Shown: positions 44,875 to 54,820, numbered from the stretch's first letter. The stretch is DNA of 64,000 bases from JARLGU01 sp036504535 (GCA_036504535.1 DASXUY010000053.1:32828-96827); one strand, 5' to 3'. Numbers and translations: made by a program. Notes: a model not told the origin generated them from the sequence alone.

Positions 44875-45621
44875 ATGCCTGACGATCCAATACTCCGTGT
44901 CCAGAATGTGCATCACTCTTACCGAAAGGGTGTGCCCGTGCTCCAGGGCATCGACCTGACACTCCAACGAGGTGAAATCGTTGCCCTCATCGGTCGCTCT
45001 GGTGCCGGTAAATCCACACTTCTACGTATCGTTAACGGTCTCATTACGCCCACCAGCGGCGATGTGGGCGTATTTGGTATCGATATCGCCAAGCTTCCCG
45101 AAAGTCAACGGAGACTCGTCCGGCGACGCATCGGGATGGTATTCCAAGAATTTAACCTGGTTGATCGCCTCACCGCAGTCAAGAACGTCCTCGTAGGCCG
45201 CCTCGGCTACACAGACACTCTTCGGTCGTGCCTACACCTCTTTAGCGCCGCCGACATCGCGCTTGCCACCGAATGCCTTGCACGCGTGGGGTTGGCGGGC
45301 TTCGAACACACGCGTGTACGTGACCTTTCCGGTGGTCAAAAACAGAGAGTAGCCATCGCCCGTACACTCGCACAGGGATCCGAAATCATTCTCGGAGACG
45401 AAGCAACCGCAAACCTCGACGAGCACACAACCACCGAAGTCCTTAGTATTCTCAGCGATCTCGCTCGCGAGCGGGGGATAACGCTGCTCCTCTCAATGCA
45501 CGATCTTACCACGGCTCGCGAGTTCTGTCAGCGAATCGTCGCCATGAAGGGCGGCAAGATCGTGTTCAACGGCGCGCCCGACCAGCTGTCGGATGAGATC
45601 GTTCGGGAGGTGCTGGCGTGA
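44875..45621 (+). CDS. phnC: Phosphonate-type ABC transporter ATP-binding protein
   Basis: 248 aa. Walker A GRSGAGKST at about 40-48, Q-loop in MVFQEFNLVDRL, signature LSGGQKQRVAIAR at about 150, Walker B EIILGDEATANLDE and switch His in LLSMHDL. The Walker B region reads GDEATA where ADEPTA is usual, a small deviation at the Pro. It drives uptake through PhnE. The stop overlaps the GTG start of phnE. Confidence 0.93.
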   Translation: MPDDPILRVQNVHHSYRKGVPVLQGIDLTLQRGEIVALIGRSGAGKSTLLRIVNGLITPTSGDVGVFGIDIAKLPESQRRLVRRRIGMVFQEFNLVDRLTAVKNVLVGRLGYTDTLRSCLHLFSAADIALATECLARVGLAGFEHTRVRDLSGGQKQRVAIARTLAQGSEIILGDEATANLDEHTTTEVLSILSDLARERGITLLLSMHDLTTAREFCQRIVAMKGGKIVFNGAPDQLSDEIVREVLA

Positions 45622-46427
45622 GCAATCAAAGATACCGCTTTGCTGCGATGGCAGCAGTCGCAATCAGGATTCTTGTCGCCCTTGGTGTTGTGGGGCTGAT
45701 CGTTTGGTCGTTTCGGGGCATCCCCTTCGATTTAAGCCGCCTGCACGAGGGGTTGATCGGCGCGAAAGAGTTCGTGCTTGGGATGGTGCCACGAACAGCC
45801 GCCGAATGGGCGAAAGACGTCCATTACGCCAGCACCCTCAAGACAGCCCTCAATCAAACGATTCAGATGGCGGTGGTCGGCACAACGCTCGGCGCAGTCG
45901 TGGCGTTCCCGCTTTCGTTTTTGGCGGCAAGAACCACTAGCCTTTTTAGGCCACTCTCCGTAGCGGTGAAGACCTTTCTAAACATAGGCCGAGCCATCCC
46001 TATCATGCTGTACGCGCTGTTCATCGTAACAGTGATCGGGCTAGGCGCTCCCGCTGGCGCGCTCGCTATCGGCATCGGTAGCTTCGTTATGCTGGCCAAA
46101 CTGTACGCCGAAGCATTGGAGAGCGTTTCGCCCGGCCCCGTCGAGGCTGTGCGCGCGGTCGGAGGAAGCCCTGTGCAGATATTTGTGTTCGCGATGCTGC
46201 CTCAGGTATTTCCTAACTACCTTTCGGCAACTCTCTACGCCCTCGAGCTCAATCTCCAGGCTTCGTTCGTGCTCGCTATCGTAGGCGCTGGGGGAATTGG
46301 CGGCGAACTGTGGGACAACATCCGGATCTTCCGCTACCTCGAGGTCGGCGTAATCGTATCGGCGCTAATTGTGATCGTCAACGCTGTCGATTACGCATCC
46401 TACCGCGTTCGCCAAATCTTCTCATAG
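45618..46427 (+). CDS. phnE: Phosphonate-type ABC transporter permease
   Basis: A 269-aa inner-membrane permease with about six helices. The EAA-like loop is EALESVSPGPVEAVRAVGGS. N-terminal hydrophobic segment at about 14-32; others at about 85-110, 130-150, 152-168, 205-230 and 240-260. GTG start overlapping the phnC stop (GTGA), so it is translationally coupled. It completes the phnDCE importer; no phn lyase genes are in the window. Confidence 0.92.
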   Translation: MSNQRYRFAAMAAVAIRILVALGVVGLIVWSFRGIPFDLSRLHEGLIGAKEFVLGMVPRTAAEWAKDVHYASTLKTALNQTIQMAVVGTTLGAVVAFPLSFLAARTTSLFRPLSVAVKTFLNIGRAIPIMLYALFIVTVIGLGAPAGALAIGIGSFVMLAKLYAEALESVSPGPVEAVRAVGGSPVQIFVFAMLPQVFPNYLSATLYALELNLQASFVLAIVGAGGIGGELWDNIRIFRYLEVGVIVSALIVIVNAVDYASYRVRQIFS

Positions 46428-46570
46428 TGACCGGGAATTCGACTCACTTTAACGCGCACGATGGAGCGTCGTCAGGCGTATCTTGTCGTGGGGGCGTGGC
46501 CGGTAGAACGTGCGGGCGAATTGAGCAGGTGGGCGCGCATCGCAATGTGGCCAGAATGGCGCAACGCCCA

Positions 46571-47707
46571 TCAGCTGGGACGCTTGTGGCGGCGATGGCG
46601 GTGGTGAACGGGTGCAGGATCAGGAGCGGGAGCGCCATCCTCGGCAACGTCAGTGGACGGCGTTGCTTCGTTTAACGATGCTGTTGCAGCATTGCCGAAC
46701 AGCAACACGGCTTGCGGTACGGGGCGACTTGGAACGGTGGGCGTGCTGTGACCCGAGACGAGAACATTTTCTCCGAATACGAGCGATGTGCTGAACCCCG
46801 AGTCCAGCAGCACGGCTTCGCGAATATCGCTGTCGGCAAGGGCGCGAGCTAGCTGACGTGACGACACCGAGCAGTTTGTCGCACCGAGCGCTGGGCGGCC
46901 ATCGGGCATGATCGCGAAGAATGCGCGTCGGCGGAAATCGTTGCAGTCCTTGACATGGAATGTCGCTATTCGGTCGTCATCCGCTGCAGCCCCGTCGTGG
47001 ACTAGCCAGACGCCGCCGAGGAACGCGTCGCTCACCTCGGGCATGGCGTAGCGTAGCGCGACATCGTCGTCCATGCCCTCGGGATCGTAGCTAACGATCT
47101 TGGTGCGCATCGGCGACATCATCACAAGGGGTCGGCCCCGCAGTGCGGGTCTCTTGTCAAACGGTCCGGTGACCACCTGAGCTTCGTCGCCGCAGAGTGA
47201 TGGCCCGATAAGCATATTGTCTGTGCCGTTCAGGGACGCATTGGCGAAAAATGTGCCGTTGAGTCCAGCAGTCGCGCCAGCTTCCTTGACGAAATCCCCT
47301 ACCCCATGACGCGTGGCTGATCGGCGGCTACCAGCGACACCACCAGCGATGAGGATAAAAGAGACACCGTTCTTGCGCTGACGCTGAACTTCGACGAGAG
47401 CTTGTGGGTTCGGTATATCGGCAGGCTCGTCGCTCCACGCGCGGGTCATCGGCGTCGCAGTGGATAACTGTTTAGCCGGTTCAGCGAGTAGCTTCGACGC
47501 CTGTTTGGGTGCGAACTCGGCGTCACGGCTGTGAATACCAAGCAAAACGCCGCCCCAGATGGCTGCCGCGCCAAAAAGAGCGAGAATCATCACTGAAATG
47601 AACTGCTTGAATCGATTGGGACGCTTACGAGGACGGCGCTTACGGCCGTGGTGGTCACTTTGTCCGCGATCTGATCGTGCGGGCGGTTTTTGTAGTGTCG
47701 AATTCAT
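46571..47707 (-). CDS. Membrane-anchored phosphodiester-glycosidase-family protein
   Basis: 378 aa. A basic N-terminus is followed by one helix at about 35-58 (FISVMILALFGAAAIWGGVL). The extracytoplasmic domain (about 105-345) matches the NAGPA/DUF2233 family: GATAGLNGTFF, RRAFFAIMPDGRPALGA and REAVLLDSGFSTSLVF. The last motif usually reads LDGGGST; SGF here is a deviation near the active site. Family members cut phosphodiester-linked sugars. The C-terminal tail is rich in Pro, His and Arg (HHRHRRHKRPS). Single gene, convergent with phnE. Confidence 0.8.
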   Translation of the reverse strand: MNSTLQKPPARSDRGQSDHHGRKRRPRKRPNRFKQFISVMILALFGAAAIWGGVLLGIHSRDAEFAPKQASKLLAEPAKQLSTATPMTRAWSDEPADIPNPQALVEVQRQRKNGVSFILIAGGVAGSRRSATRHGVGDFVKEAGATAGLNGTFFANASLNGTDNMLIGPSLCGDEAQVVTGPFDKRPALRGRPLVMMSPMRTKIVSYDPEGMDDDVALRYAMPEVSDAFLGGVWLVHDGAAADDDRIATFHVKDCNDFRRRAFFAIMPDGRPALGATNCSVSSRQLARALADSDIREAVLLDSGFSTSLVFGENVLVSGHSTPTVPSRPVPQAVLLFGNAATASLNEATPSTDVAEDGAPAPDPAPVHHRHRRHKRPS

Positions 47708-48018
47708 AAAGACAACATTATCTTACCATGACCTTCAATAGGGGTGCAAGGCGCTGCGGGTTATTCTTCTTCGTTGCGGGCAAATCGTGAGCGCAATACT
47801 ACGTATAACGGTAAGGAAAGGCGCAATAGTTCCAGGGGGTGGTAGGCGCATTGATGCTCGATGTCTATGCAGGACGCTACCATACGGGCGTTAGTCGGCC
47901 AATTGCGAAAGGGACTTGTGGCCCACGCGCAGATGGTCCCCGGGACAGTGTGTCTATCCCGGGGGCCATGGTTTCCGCAGTTGCTACGATGCCCAATAGC
48001 GATCGTCATGGCATCGAG
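47708..48018. other. Intergenic region with hairpin
   Basis: No gene is seen. The hairpin GGTCCCCGGGACA/TATCCCGGGGGCC at 47935-47967 lies just 3' of the first array pilin and may end its message, though a T tract is lacking. Confidence 0.45.
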
Positions 48019-48903
48019 CTAGAGATAGCTGAACGTGAGCGTGAAATTCCCCAGGTTTCCGGTGCCTGCGGCATTTGCACCGGAAATAGCGGCGACTGTG
48101 CTGGACGAAGGAAGGGTCCCCCCAGATACCTTTTCGGGGCGAAGCAGTTTGACGTGTCCGTCGGCGCACAGGAACATGACCGCAGGATCATGGATTGTGG
48201 GATTAGATGTTCCAGCCTGCCCGAGGCCGACTTTGCCCCACACAGTTTGGCGATTTTGCACGGTAAGGGATGCCCCTGTTGTCGGCATCGATGTGGTGCT
48301 GGCTGCCCCTGTCGCTGACGCCACCATAAGCCCGTTTGTTTCGGATCCTGTCCACTTGTCAACCGACGCTTGGGTCATGTCGAATGGGTACGTGGCCGAG
48401 ACGCTACTGGTCGCTGCGAGTCCTCCCACCGCTCCTGACGTGTCACCACCAACAAGAGGATCATCGACTTCAGCAGCCAGGACGGTGACCGCGACGCTGG
48501 TTGCCACTGCCTGTGATTGGCCGTCCAAGTTGTAGTTCATACCGTACGAGATTGGGTAGGCTGGTCCCGTCGTAGACGCTACCCCGGTATCGTTGGGGCA
48601 TTTGAAGACACCGGTACTCTTTTCGTATGGGTATATCTCCGCTGCCCATGACGAAGTTGCTGGAGTGTTGGCTGCTGCGGTCAATAGGAACCCGTCGGTT
48701 GGGAACTTCTCATCATAGTCCTGAACATATTGTACAAACCCAATTCCCATTTGCTTGAGATTCGATTGACATGTTGCCTGTCGCGCCTTCTCACGCGCCT
48801 TGGCGAAGACCGGGAATAAGATAGCAGCTAATATTGCGATGATCGCAATAACGACGAGTAGCTCGATAAGAGTGAAACCCGTGCGGTTTCTGTGTGTGTT
48901 CAT
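48019..48903 (-). CDS. H-X9-DG pseudopilin, array member 1
   Basis: 294 aa. The leader MNTHRNRTG is cleaved before FTLIELLVVIAIIAILAAI; AKAREKARQATCQSNLKQMG and GFVQYVQDYDEKFPTDGF follow, a block shared by all five array members. The H-X9-DG signature is HDPAVMFLCADG, and the protein ends LTFSYL. GGAGG lies six bases before the ATG. It is the most distant of the five in its middle region (TSMPTTGASL, DTSGAVGGLAATSSVS). Likely a fibre subunit processed by a prepilin peptidase encoded elsewhere. Confidence 0.92.
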   Translation of the reverse strand: MNTHRNRTGFTLIELLVVIAIIAILAAILFPVFAKAREKARQATCQSNLKQMGIGFVQYVQDYDEKFPTDGFLLTAAANTPATSSWAAEIYPYEKSTGVFKCPNDTGVASTTGPAYPISYGMNYNLDGQSQAVATSVAVTVLAAEVDDPLVGGDTSGAVGGLAATSSVSATYPFDMTQASVDKWTGSETNGLMVASATGAASTTSMPTTGASLTVQNRQTVWGKVGLGQAGTSNPTIHDPAVMFLCADGHVKLLRPEKVSGGTLPSSSTVAAISGANAAGTGNLGNFTLTFSYL

Positions 48904-49371
48904 TGAAAGCCTCCGGAGCTTTGTATGGTGTTACAGGGAACTCAGGGCATTGCATTGACGTGTCGCCAACCCCCTGGTTCGAATCGTTCTAGCTTTTCAC
49001 GCCGATCCTTCATAAATCGACAAGTAGCACTTAACCACACTGACAGTCATGCCGTTGCCGCATTGTGGTAAATCTCTAGACGTGAAATTGGCGGGATAGT
49101 TCAAACGTGTCGGACACGGAGAGCTAGAACTTGCTCGCGCATGTAGGGGGGATAGAACGGCTCGCCGTTGGGCGACGAGATTCGACTATTGGATCGGGGC
49201 GTATCGCGGCGCGACAAATGACGTGCACTCACCACATTGCGTGTGCCGTGGAGGGCTCAATGGTAAGCTAGACGTGCCGACGGCCCCTGGACGGGTCATT
49301 GATCCGGGGGCCGTCAACTAGCTTATTCACTTATACGTAAATTCGCCCTGAACGCGGGGAATACCGCATGT
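48904..49371. other. Intergenic region of the pilin array
   Basis: It holds the upstream region of array member 1 and the 3' hairpin of member 2. No gene is evident. I could not assign a convincing -35/-10 pair for member 1. Confidence 0.5.
49279..49315 (-). terminator. Terminator-like hairpin of array member 2
   Basis: A near-perfect 13-bp stem, GACGGCCCCTGGA (49279-49291) with TCCGGGGGCCGTC (49303-49315). It lies 57 bp 3' of the pilin stop. The T tract is short. Confidence 0.6.
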
Positions 49372-50226
49372 CTAGAGGTAGCTGAATGTAAGCGTATAGC
49401 TGCCAAGGTTTCCGGTACCAGCAGCGCTGGTTCCGAGAACTGCCACCGAAGAGCTTGCGCCAGCAAGGACACCGCCCGAGACTTTCTCGGGGCGAAGCAG
49501 CTTGACGTGGCCGTCAGCGCAGAGGAACATGACCGATGGGTCATGGATGGTCGGGTTGGATGTTCCAGCCTGGCCGAGTCCAACTTTGCCCCACGCGGTC
49601 GGCTTGTTAGTGGGGTATGTGTAGCCGTTTGCGGGAGTCGTCGGGACCGTCGCAGCCGTGGCGGTAGCGTAAGCAATGCCGTTGGTTTCGGTACCAGTGT
49701 AGAGGTTCCCGGTTATCGTCGGATTGATGTTCGTGGGGTCGAAGATCGTTCCGGCTGTAAGGACAGGCATAGCACCGCCAACCAGAGGATCGTCGCATTC
49801 AACAGCGAGTACTGTGACTGCAACCGACGTAGCAACAGCCTGCGACTGCCCATCGAGATTCAGGTTCATCGCGTAAGAGATAGGATATTGCGGACCAGTG
49901 GTAGATGCGACTCCCGTATCATTCGGGCATTTGAGGACACCAGTGCTCTTTTCGTAGGGATAGATCTGGGCTGCCCACGAAGATGTTGCGGCATCGCTGT
50001 TGGCAAGCAAGAAGCCGTTGGTGGGGAACTTCTCGTCGTAGTCCTGGACGTATTGGACAAAACCAATGCCTAGCTGCTTCATATTTGACTGGCAGCTAGC
50101 CTGGCGAGCCTTTTCGCGAGCTTTCGCGAAAACAGGGAAGAGAATAGCTGCGAGAATCGCTATAATGGCGATGACTACGAGCAGCTCGATCAGTGTAAAA
50201 CCTCTATGGTTGCGAAATGAACGCAT
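49372..50226 (-). CDS. H-X9-DG pseudopilin, array member 2
   Basis: 284 aa. Leader MRSFRNHRG before FTLIE. It shares long identical blocks with members 3 and 5 (YPISYAMNLNLDGQSQAVAT, IFDPTNINPTITGNLYTG, GYTYPTNKPTAWGKVGLGQ) and has HDPSVMFLCADG. The Thr/Ala/Asn-rich centre would suit glycosylation. It has its own promoter (50323-50351). Confidence 0.93.
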   Translation of the reverse strand: MRSFRNHRGFTLIELLVVIAIIAILAAILFPVFAKAREKARQASCQSNMKQLGIGFVQYVQDYDEKFPTNGFLLANSDAATSSWAAQIYPYEKSTGVLKCPNDTGVASTTGPQYPISYAMNLNLDGQSQAVATSVAVTVLAVECDDPLVGGAMPVLTAGTIFDPTNINPTITGNLYTGTETNGIAYATATAATVPTTPANGYTYPTNKPTAWGKVGLGQAGTSNPTIHDPSVMFLCADGHVKLLRPEKVSGGVLAGASSSVAVLGTSAAGTGNLGSYTLTFSYL

Positions 50227-50322
50227 AGGGATATACCTCCGTTGAGTATTAGGAGCATTGGCAGTGCGGGCCGCCTTATAGAGACGCCAACACGCATCCG
50301 CTCCTAGATGCGCGTCGTATTC

Positions 50323-50351
50323 ATCATATCAGAAAACCTGTGAGGGGTCAA
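50323..50351 (-). promoter_or_regulatory. Promoter of array pilin 2
   Basis: On the minus strand, TTGACC (50346-50351), 17-bp spacer, TATGAT (50323-50328), about 97 nt before the start codon. Confidence 0.7.
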
Positions 50352-50524
50352 GCGATGAACGCGCATACTATGAGCATTGAAATACGGAGTGTTGTGGCAT
50401 TAGGGCCTGCTTTCTCGTGTTACTTCCGCAATTAGCAGGTTTTCGCGTGCCAAAAAAATAGGAAGTTTTATTGGCTATTAGTCTTAGTGACTGCTCATAG
50501 GTGGCTGACTAGGCAATTATCCAA

Positions 50525-52435
50525 CTATTTCGATAGGGATTTAAGGATATAAGCTGCCGCCTCATCCTTCGGATCAAGCTTCAAAGCTTCTTGCGCCTCG
50601 CGTCGGGCGTCGTCAACCTTGCCCAAGCGCGCATGAATGTACGCCAGATTTGAATACCATGAAGCCTTTGGCGCGCCAACCGAAATAGCTTTAGTCATCA
50701 TATCCGCGGCTTCCTGAAGGCGATTGGCATTTGCCAGGATTATTGCGGCATTGACATAAGAAGGCGCGAAGTCCTGATTGATGACTATTTCGCGCTGAAA
50801 AGCTGCGAGGGCCTCGTCATTCTTACCCGCTGCCATAAAAGCGTTGCCGACATTATAGTTCAGGCGCGGTAGCTTAGGAGTGACGGCGTGAGCCTTGTCA
50901 TACCATTCCATGGCCTTGAGAACATTTCCCCGCGTCAGCTGAGTGTTACCTAGATTCATGTAGCCCTTACCGTAACTGGTATCTTGGGAAATCGCAATCT
51001 GGTATGCGGCATCGGCGTCGTCGAGCTTGCCAAGGGCCTCATAGGCTGACCCGAGGTTGAAGTATGCATCTGGGCTGATTGGATGGTTTTTCGTGGCAAT
51101 TTGAAATTGAGCGAGAGCAGCGGCATAGTCGCCTTTGAACATGAGCGAATGGCCGATTCCAATAAAGATGAATGGACTATCAGGATGGGTAGGGAGTTCG
51201 CGAGCCCAAAGAGCTCTCGAGTTCTGCCAAGCTTCAGCACGCCATACCGATGCGCCGCTCAGCAATACCAGCCATACACATGCACCAATCATCGTCCGCT
51301 GGCTCATCTTGCTAGTTAGGATAGCCAAAATAATCGCAGGACCGATCATTGCCAGATACATATAACGGTCCGCGACAGTCGACGTTGTTTGAAACACGAA
51401 AGGCACAAGTCCGAGTACTGGCAAGAGGCCAGCAACCATGACAAGACCGCTGAGCGCTAGCCAGGGGTACTTTTTTCTCGCGAGAACACATCCAATGGCA
51501 ACGGTAACAGGAATCAGCCAATCGAAATAGGCCTGATGGCTTGCCAGGACGGCATGGGGAGTACGGCTGTAATCCATGCTCATTTGGATGGGCGCAATAA
51601 GGCGAATCAAGTAAAACGCGAGCGCATCGCCAGCGATGAGCGGCCTGTAAAGTATTCCCACTTGAGCGTAGGACGGGACTGGTTGTGCCCCGCGCGTAAC
51701 AAGTACTAACAGCAAGCTGATCGCAAGCCAGGGTCCGAGTTGCTTCGCGTAGACTCGCCATGGCCGTGGCTCAATCATATAGTCGATCAGCAGTGCTAGC
51801 AAAGGGGTCACTACGGCGGACGGCTTCGCGAGAAGTGCGGCGACGAATAAGAGAGTAGCACCAATGTAAAAGGCAGGGCGAATGGCGCCAGCTGTATCGC
51901 CCTTGCGACCAGCAATATAGAGCACGATGCTGGCTAACGACAGAAGGGCCGCAAGAAGGCCACGCAACTCCGATATCCACGCAACTGATTCGACCTGAAA
52001 AGGATGCACGGCAAACAGCAGCGTTCCGATGACGGCGGGGATGTCGCGCTTGACCCATCGCCGAATAATCCAGAATACCAGCAATGCGTTCGCGGTATGC
52101 AGCACTATGTTCGCCGCGTGGAATACGTGCGGATCCAAAAGCGCCCCGCTATCTGACCCTGCCACTGGCTGAGGCAATCTGCCAATGACACATAGAAGCG
52201 CAAAGACAGTGTAACTAAGCGGAATGTAGAGCTTCTCATAGGGTTCCCGCCAGAGGTGGACGACACTATCCCAAGTGGGCGGAGTCAAGTACGGGTTTTG
52301 GAAGAGGTGAACTTGATCGTCATACCAGATGAAGTCGAACGACGCCGTCCGCCCGTAAACGAGAAGACAGCATAGGATGATCGCTACGATCGAAAAGCGC
52401 AAACTACTCTTCACTTGCTGATCTGTGGAGTCCAT
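50525..52435 (-). CDS. GT-C-like membrane protein with TPR tail (TMTC-like)
   Basis: 636 aa. About ten to eleven hydrophobic helices span residues 10-410. The first extracytoplasmic loop carries FIWYDDQVHLFQNPYL, reminiscent of the acidic loop-1 motif of GT-C lipid-linked sugar transferases and of eukaryotic TMTC O-mannosyltransferases. The C-terminal ~210 residues are TPRs (AYFNLGSAYEALGKLDDADA, GYMNLGNTQLTRGNVLKAME, NVGNAFMAAGKNDEAL). The reaction would be transfer of a sugar from a lipid carrier to exported proteins. It lies within the pilin array, so the pilins are candidate acceptors (inference). The start is uncertain: MDSTDQQV at 52435 suits the first helix, but a GTG at 52531 is in frame. 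Confidence 0.72.
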   Translation of the reverse strand: MDSTDQQVKSSLRFSIVAIILCCLLVYGRTASFDFIWYDDQVHLFQNPYLTPPTWDSVVHLWREPYEKLYIPLSYTVFALLCVIGRLPQPVAGSDSGALLDPHVFHAANIVLHTANALLVFWIIRRWVKRDIPAVIGTLLFAVHPFQVESVAWISELRGLLAALLSLASIVLYIAGRKGDTAGAIRPAFYIGATLLFVAALLAKPSAVVTPLLALLIDYMIEPRPWRVYAKQLGPWLAISLLLVLVTRGAQPVPSYAQVGILYRPLIAGDALAFYLIRLIAPIQMSMDYSRTPHAVLASHQAYFDWLIPVTVAIGCVLARKKYPWLALSGLVMVAGLLPVLGLVPFVFQTTSTVADRYMYLAMIGPAIILAILTSKMSQRTMIGACVWLVLLSGASVWRAEAWQNSRALWARELPTHPDSPFIFIGIGHSLMFKGDYAAALAQFQIATKNHPISPDAYFNLGSAYEALGKLDDADAAYQIAISQDTSYGKGYMNLGNTQLTRGNVLKAMEWYDKAHAVTPKLPRLNYNVGNAFMAAGKNDEALAAFQREIVINQDFAPSYVNAAIILANANRLQEAADMMTKAISVGAPKASWYSNLAYIHARLGKVDDARREAQEALKLDPKDEAAAYILKSLSK

Positions 52436-52632
52436 ATTTCGTGTCCATCGGCGCTGAACGTCAATCGATGTAAGTGTTTCCGAATCGAAATCTAGTACAC
52501 CCCGATCAAGTAAAGTCGGACGAGGGGACACCGATAGGCTGAGCGTCGCATCTGTGGGGTCGGGTACGTTGGCTTATATTACCTTGCTGCCTGATTCCTC
52601 GGAGTTTTTTTGGAATAAACGCCACATAGAAA

Positions 52633-52670
52633 AGCGGCCCACTCTTCGATAACTCGGAGAGTGGGCCGCT
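52633..52670 (-). terminator. Terminator of array pilin 3
   Basis: A perfect 13-bp stem AGCGGCCCACTCT (52633-52645) / AGAGTGGGCCGCT (52658-52670), followed on the minus strand by TTTTC. Nearly identical to the hairpin at 53904-53937. Confidence 0.85.
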
Positions 52671-52699
52671 GATTTTGATTACGCTTTCACGTATTCAGC

Positions 52700-53554
52700 C
52701 TAGAGGTAGCTGAAGGTGAGCGTGTAGTTGCCAAGGTTGCCGGTGCCAGCAGCGCTGGTGCCGAGAACCACAGCCGAAGAGCTGGCGCCAGCAAGCACGC
52801 CGCCGGAGACCTTCTCAGGGCGGAGGAGCTTGACGTGGCCGTCAGCGCAGAGGAACATAACGGACGGGTCGTGGATCGTCGGGTTGGACGTACCAGACTG
52901 GCCGAGTGCAACCTTGCCCCATGCGGTCGGCTTGTTGGTCGGGCTGGTGTAGCCGTTGGCAGGAGTCGTCGGGACAGCGGCGCCAGTGGCGGTCGCATAA
53001 GCGATGCCGTTGGTCTCGGTGCCGGTGTAGAGGTTGCCGGTGATGCTAGGCGTGATGTTCGTCGGGTCGAAGATCGTACCCGCTGTCAAAACAGCCTCAG
53101 CGCCGCCCACGAGTGGATCGTCAACTTCGACAGCAAGAACAGTCACCGCAACCGAGGTCGCGACTGCCTGGGACTGGCCATCAAGGTTGATGTTCATACC
53201 GTAGGAGATAGGATACTGCGGGCCGGTGGTGCTGGCAACGCCAGTGTCATTCGGGCACTTGAAGACGCCGGTGCTCTTCTCGTAAGGATAGATCTGAGCA
53301 GCCCAGGACGAGGTTGCCGCTTTGCTGTTAGCAAGGAGGAAGCCGTCGGTCGGGAACTTCTCATCATAGTCCTGAACATACTGGACGAAACCGATACCCA
53401 TCTGCTTGAGGTTGGACTGGCAGGTGGCCTGGCGCGCTTTTTCACGAGCCTTTGCGAACACAGGGAAGAGAATAGCTGCGAGAATCGCGATGATCGCGAT
53501 CACGACGAGCAACTCGATAAGGGTGAAACCCTTTTTGGAACGAATTAAACGCAT
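52700..53554 (-). CDS. H-X9-DG pseudopilin, array member 3
   Basis: 284 aa. Leader MRLIRSKKG before FTLIE, identical to member 4. The rest of the sequence is closest to member 5 (ITPSITGNLYTGTETNGIA, GYTSPTNKPTAWGKV). H-X9-DG is HDPSVMFLCADG. CGGAGGG lies before the ATG. It has its own promoter (53666-53694) and strong terminator (52633-52670), so it can be expressed alone. Confidence 0.93.
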   Translation of the reverse strand: MRLIRSKKGFTLIELLVVIAIIAILAAILFPVFAKAREKARQATCQSNLKQMGIGFVQYVQDYDEKFPTDGFLLANSKAATSSWAAQIYPYEKSTGVFKCPNDTGVASTTGPQYPISYGMNINLDGQSQAVATSVAVTVLAVEVDDPLVGGAEAVLTAGTIFDPTNITPSITGNLYTGTETNGIAYATATGAAVPTTPANGYTSPTNKPTAWGKVALGQSGTSNPTIHDPSVMFLCADGHVKLLRPEKVSGGVLAGASSSAVVLGTSAAGTGNLGNYTLTFSYL

Positions 53555-53665
53555 TGAGATGACCCTCCGGGAAAATAGGAGCTCTGTTTATACAATGAGG
53601 ATGTTCTATCATAGACATCCTTTGGGCGCTTCAGCTCCGATTTGCGCCTCAAATGTACGCTTTCT

Positions 53666-53694
53666 ATCATAACAAATGTTTCAGCAATCGTCAA
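53666..53694 (-). promoter_or_regulatory. Promoter of array pilin 3
   Basis: On the minus strand, TTGACG (53689-53694), 17-bp spacer, TATGAT (53666-53671). The -35 hexamer and spacing match members 4 and 5. Confidence 0.75.
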
Positions 53695-53903
53695 TAACGA
53701 TTTTAGAATTTAGTTTGAGTATACAAATCTCACGACTCTAATATTTGCATTTGGTCGCTTGCTAGGTTATTATTTTTGATAGATTCTCGATTTTTAATAC
53801 GGAAAATATTTTTCTGGAACTGGGTAAAATTTTAGTAATTCCCTGTCAATGGCCGCATCCGAACTGTGTTTAGTCACCTAATTGACTCGTAGAACCCAAA
53901 AAA

Positions 53904-53937
53904 CGGCCCACTCTTCGATTACTCGGAGAGTGGGCCG
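53904..53937 (-). terminator. Terminator of array pilin 4
   Basis: An 11-bp stem CGGCCCACTCT (53904-53914) / AGAGTGGGCCG (53927-53937), followed on the minus strand by TTTTTTGGG, a strong intrinsic terminator. Confidence 0.88.
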
Positions 53938-53968
53938 CTGATTTTGATTACGCTTTCACGTATTCAGC

Positions 53969-54820
53969 CTAGAGGTAGCTGAAGGTGAGCGTGTAGGTGC
54001 CCATGTTGCCTGTGCCGGCTGCGGTCGAACCTACAACAGCGGCCGAAGAGCTGGCGCCCGGAAGGATACCACCCGAGATCTTCTCAGGGCGAAGCAGCTT
54101 GACGTGGCCGTCCGCCGCGAGAACCATGACTGCGGGGTCGTGGATCGTCGGGTTGCTGGTACCAGCCTGACCGAGACCAACCTTACCCCAAGCGGTCTGG
54201 GCCTTCGATGTGGTCTGCGGGGAAGCCATGTTGGTCGGCTTGGCAGCGGCGGTAGCAGCGGCGACATAGATGCCGTTCGTTTCGGTGCCGGTGAAGGCGT
54301 CGGTTGAAACGGTGGGGTCGAACGCGTTGGTGCCGGTAACCGGTACAGCGGCTGCGTAGCCGTTGCCACCGACGAGCGGGTCGTCGATTTCGACAGCGAG
54401 CACAGTCACGGCAACCGAGGTTGCTACTGCCTGGGACTGGCCGTCAAGGTTCCAGTTCATGCCGTAGGAAACGGGATATGCAGGGCCGGTGGTGCTGGCT
54501 ACGCCAGTGTCGTTCGGGCACTTGAATACACCGGTGCTCTTCTCGTAAGGATAGATCTGAGCAGCCCAGGACGAGGTTGCTGCGTTGGTATTGCTACCTA
54601 GCAGGAAGCCGTCGGTCGGGAATTTCTCGTCGTAGTCCTGAACATATTGAACAAAACCGATACCCATCTGCTTGAGGTTAGACTGGCAGGTAGCCTGGCG
54701 CGCTTTTTCACGAGCCTTTGCAAACACAGGGAAGAGAATAGCGGCGAGAATCGCGATAATGGCGATTACGACGAGCAGCTCGATAAGGGTGAAACCCTTT
54801 TTGGAACGAATTAAACGCAT
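53969..54820 (-). CDS. H-X9-DG pseudopilin, array member 4
   Basis: 283 aa. It shares its leader and first ~90 residues with member 3, then diverges (GNGYAAAVPVTGTNAFDPTV, NMASPQTTSKAQTAWGKVG). The motif reads HDPAVMVLAADG: still H-X9-DG, but with Ala in place of the Cys that the other four members carry, so a possible disulfide or metal ligand is missing. Own promoter (54929-54957) and terminator. Confidence 0.93.
   Translation of the reverse strand: MRLIRSKKGFTLIELLVVIAIIAILAAILFPVFAKAREKARQATCQSNLKQMGIGFVQYVQDYDEKFPTDGFLLGSNTNAATSSWAAQIYPYEKSTGVFKCPNDTGVASTTGPAYPVSYGMNWNLDGQSQAVATSVAVTVLAVEIDDPLVGGNGYAAAVPVTGTNAFDPTVSTDAFTGTETNGIYVAAATAAAKPTNMASPQTTSKAQTAWGKVGLGQAGTSNPTIHDPAVMVLAADGHVKLLRPEKISGGILPGASSSAAVVGSTAAGTGNMGTYTLTFSYL

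Larger units (their letters stand above)
53555..53968. other. A+T-rich intergenic region of the pilin array
   Basis: About 410 bp that are much more A+T-rich than the flanking genes. It holds the promoter of member 3 and the terminator of member 4. No gene is seen in any frame. Confidence 0.6.

Noticed and set aside
48970..49000. tRNA-like GGTTCGAATC
   Set aside because: The T-arm-like string stands alone; no acceptor, D or anticodon arms can be folded around it.
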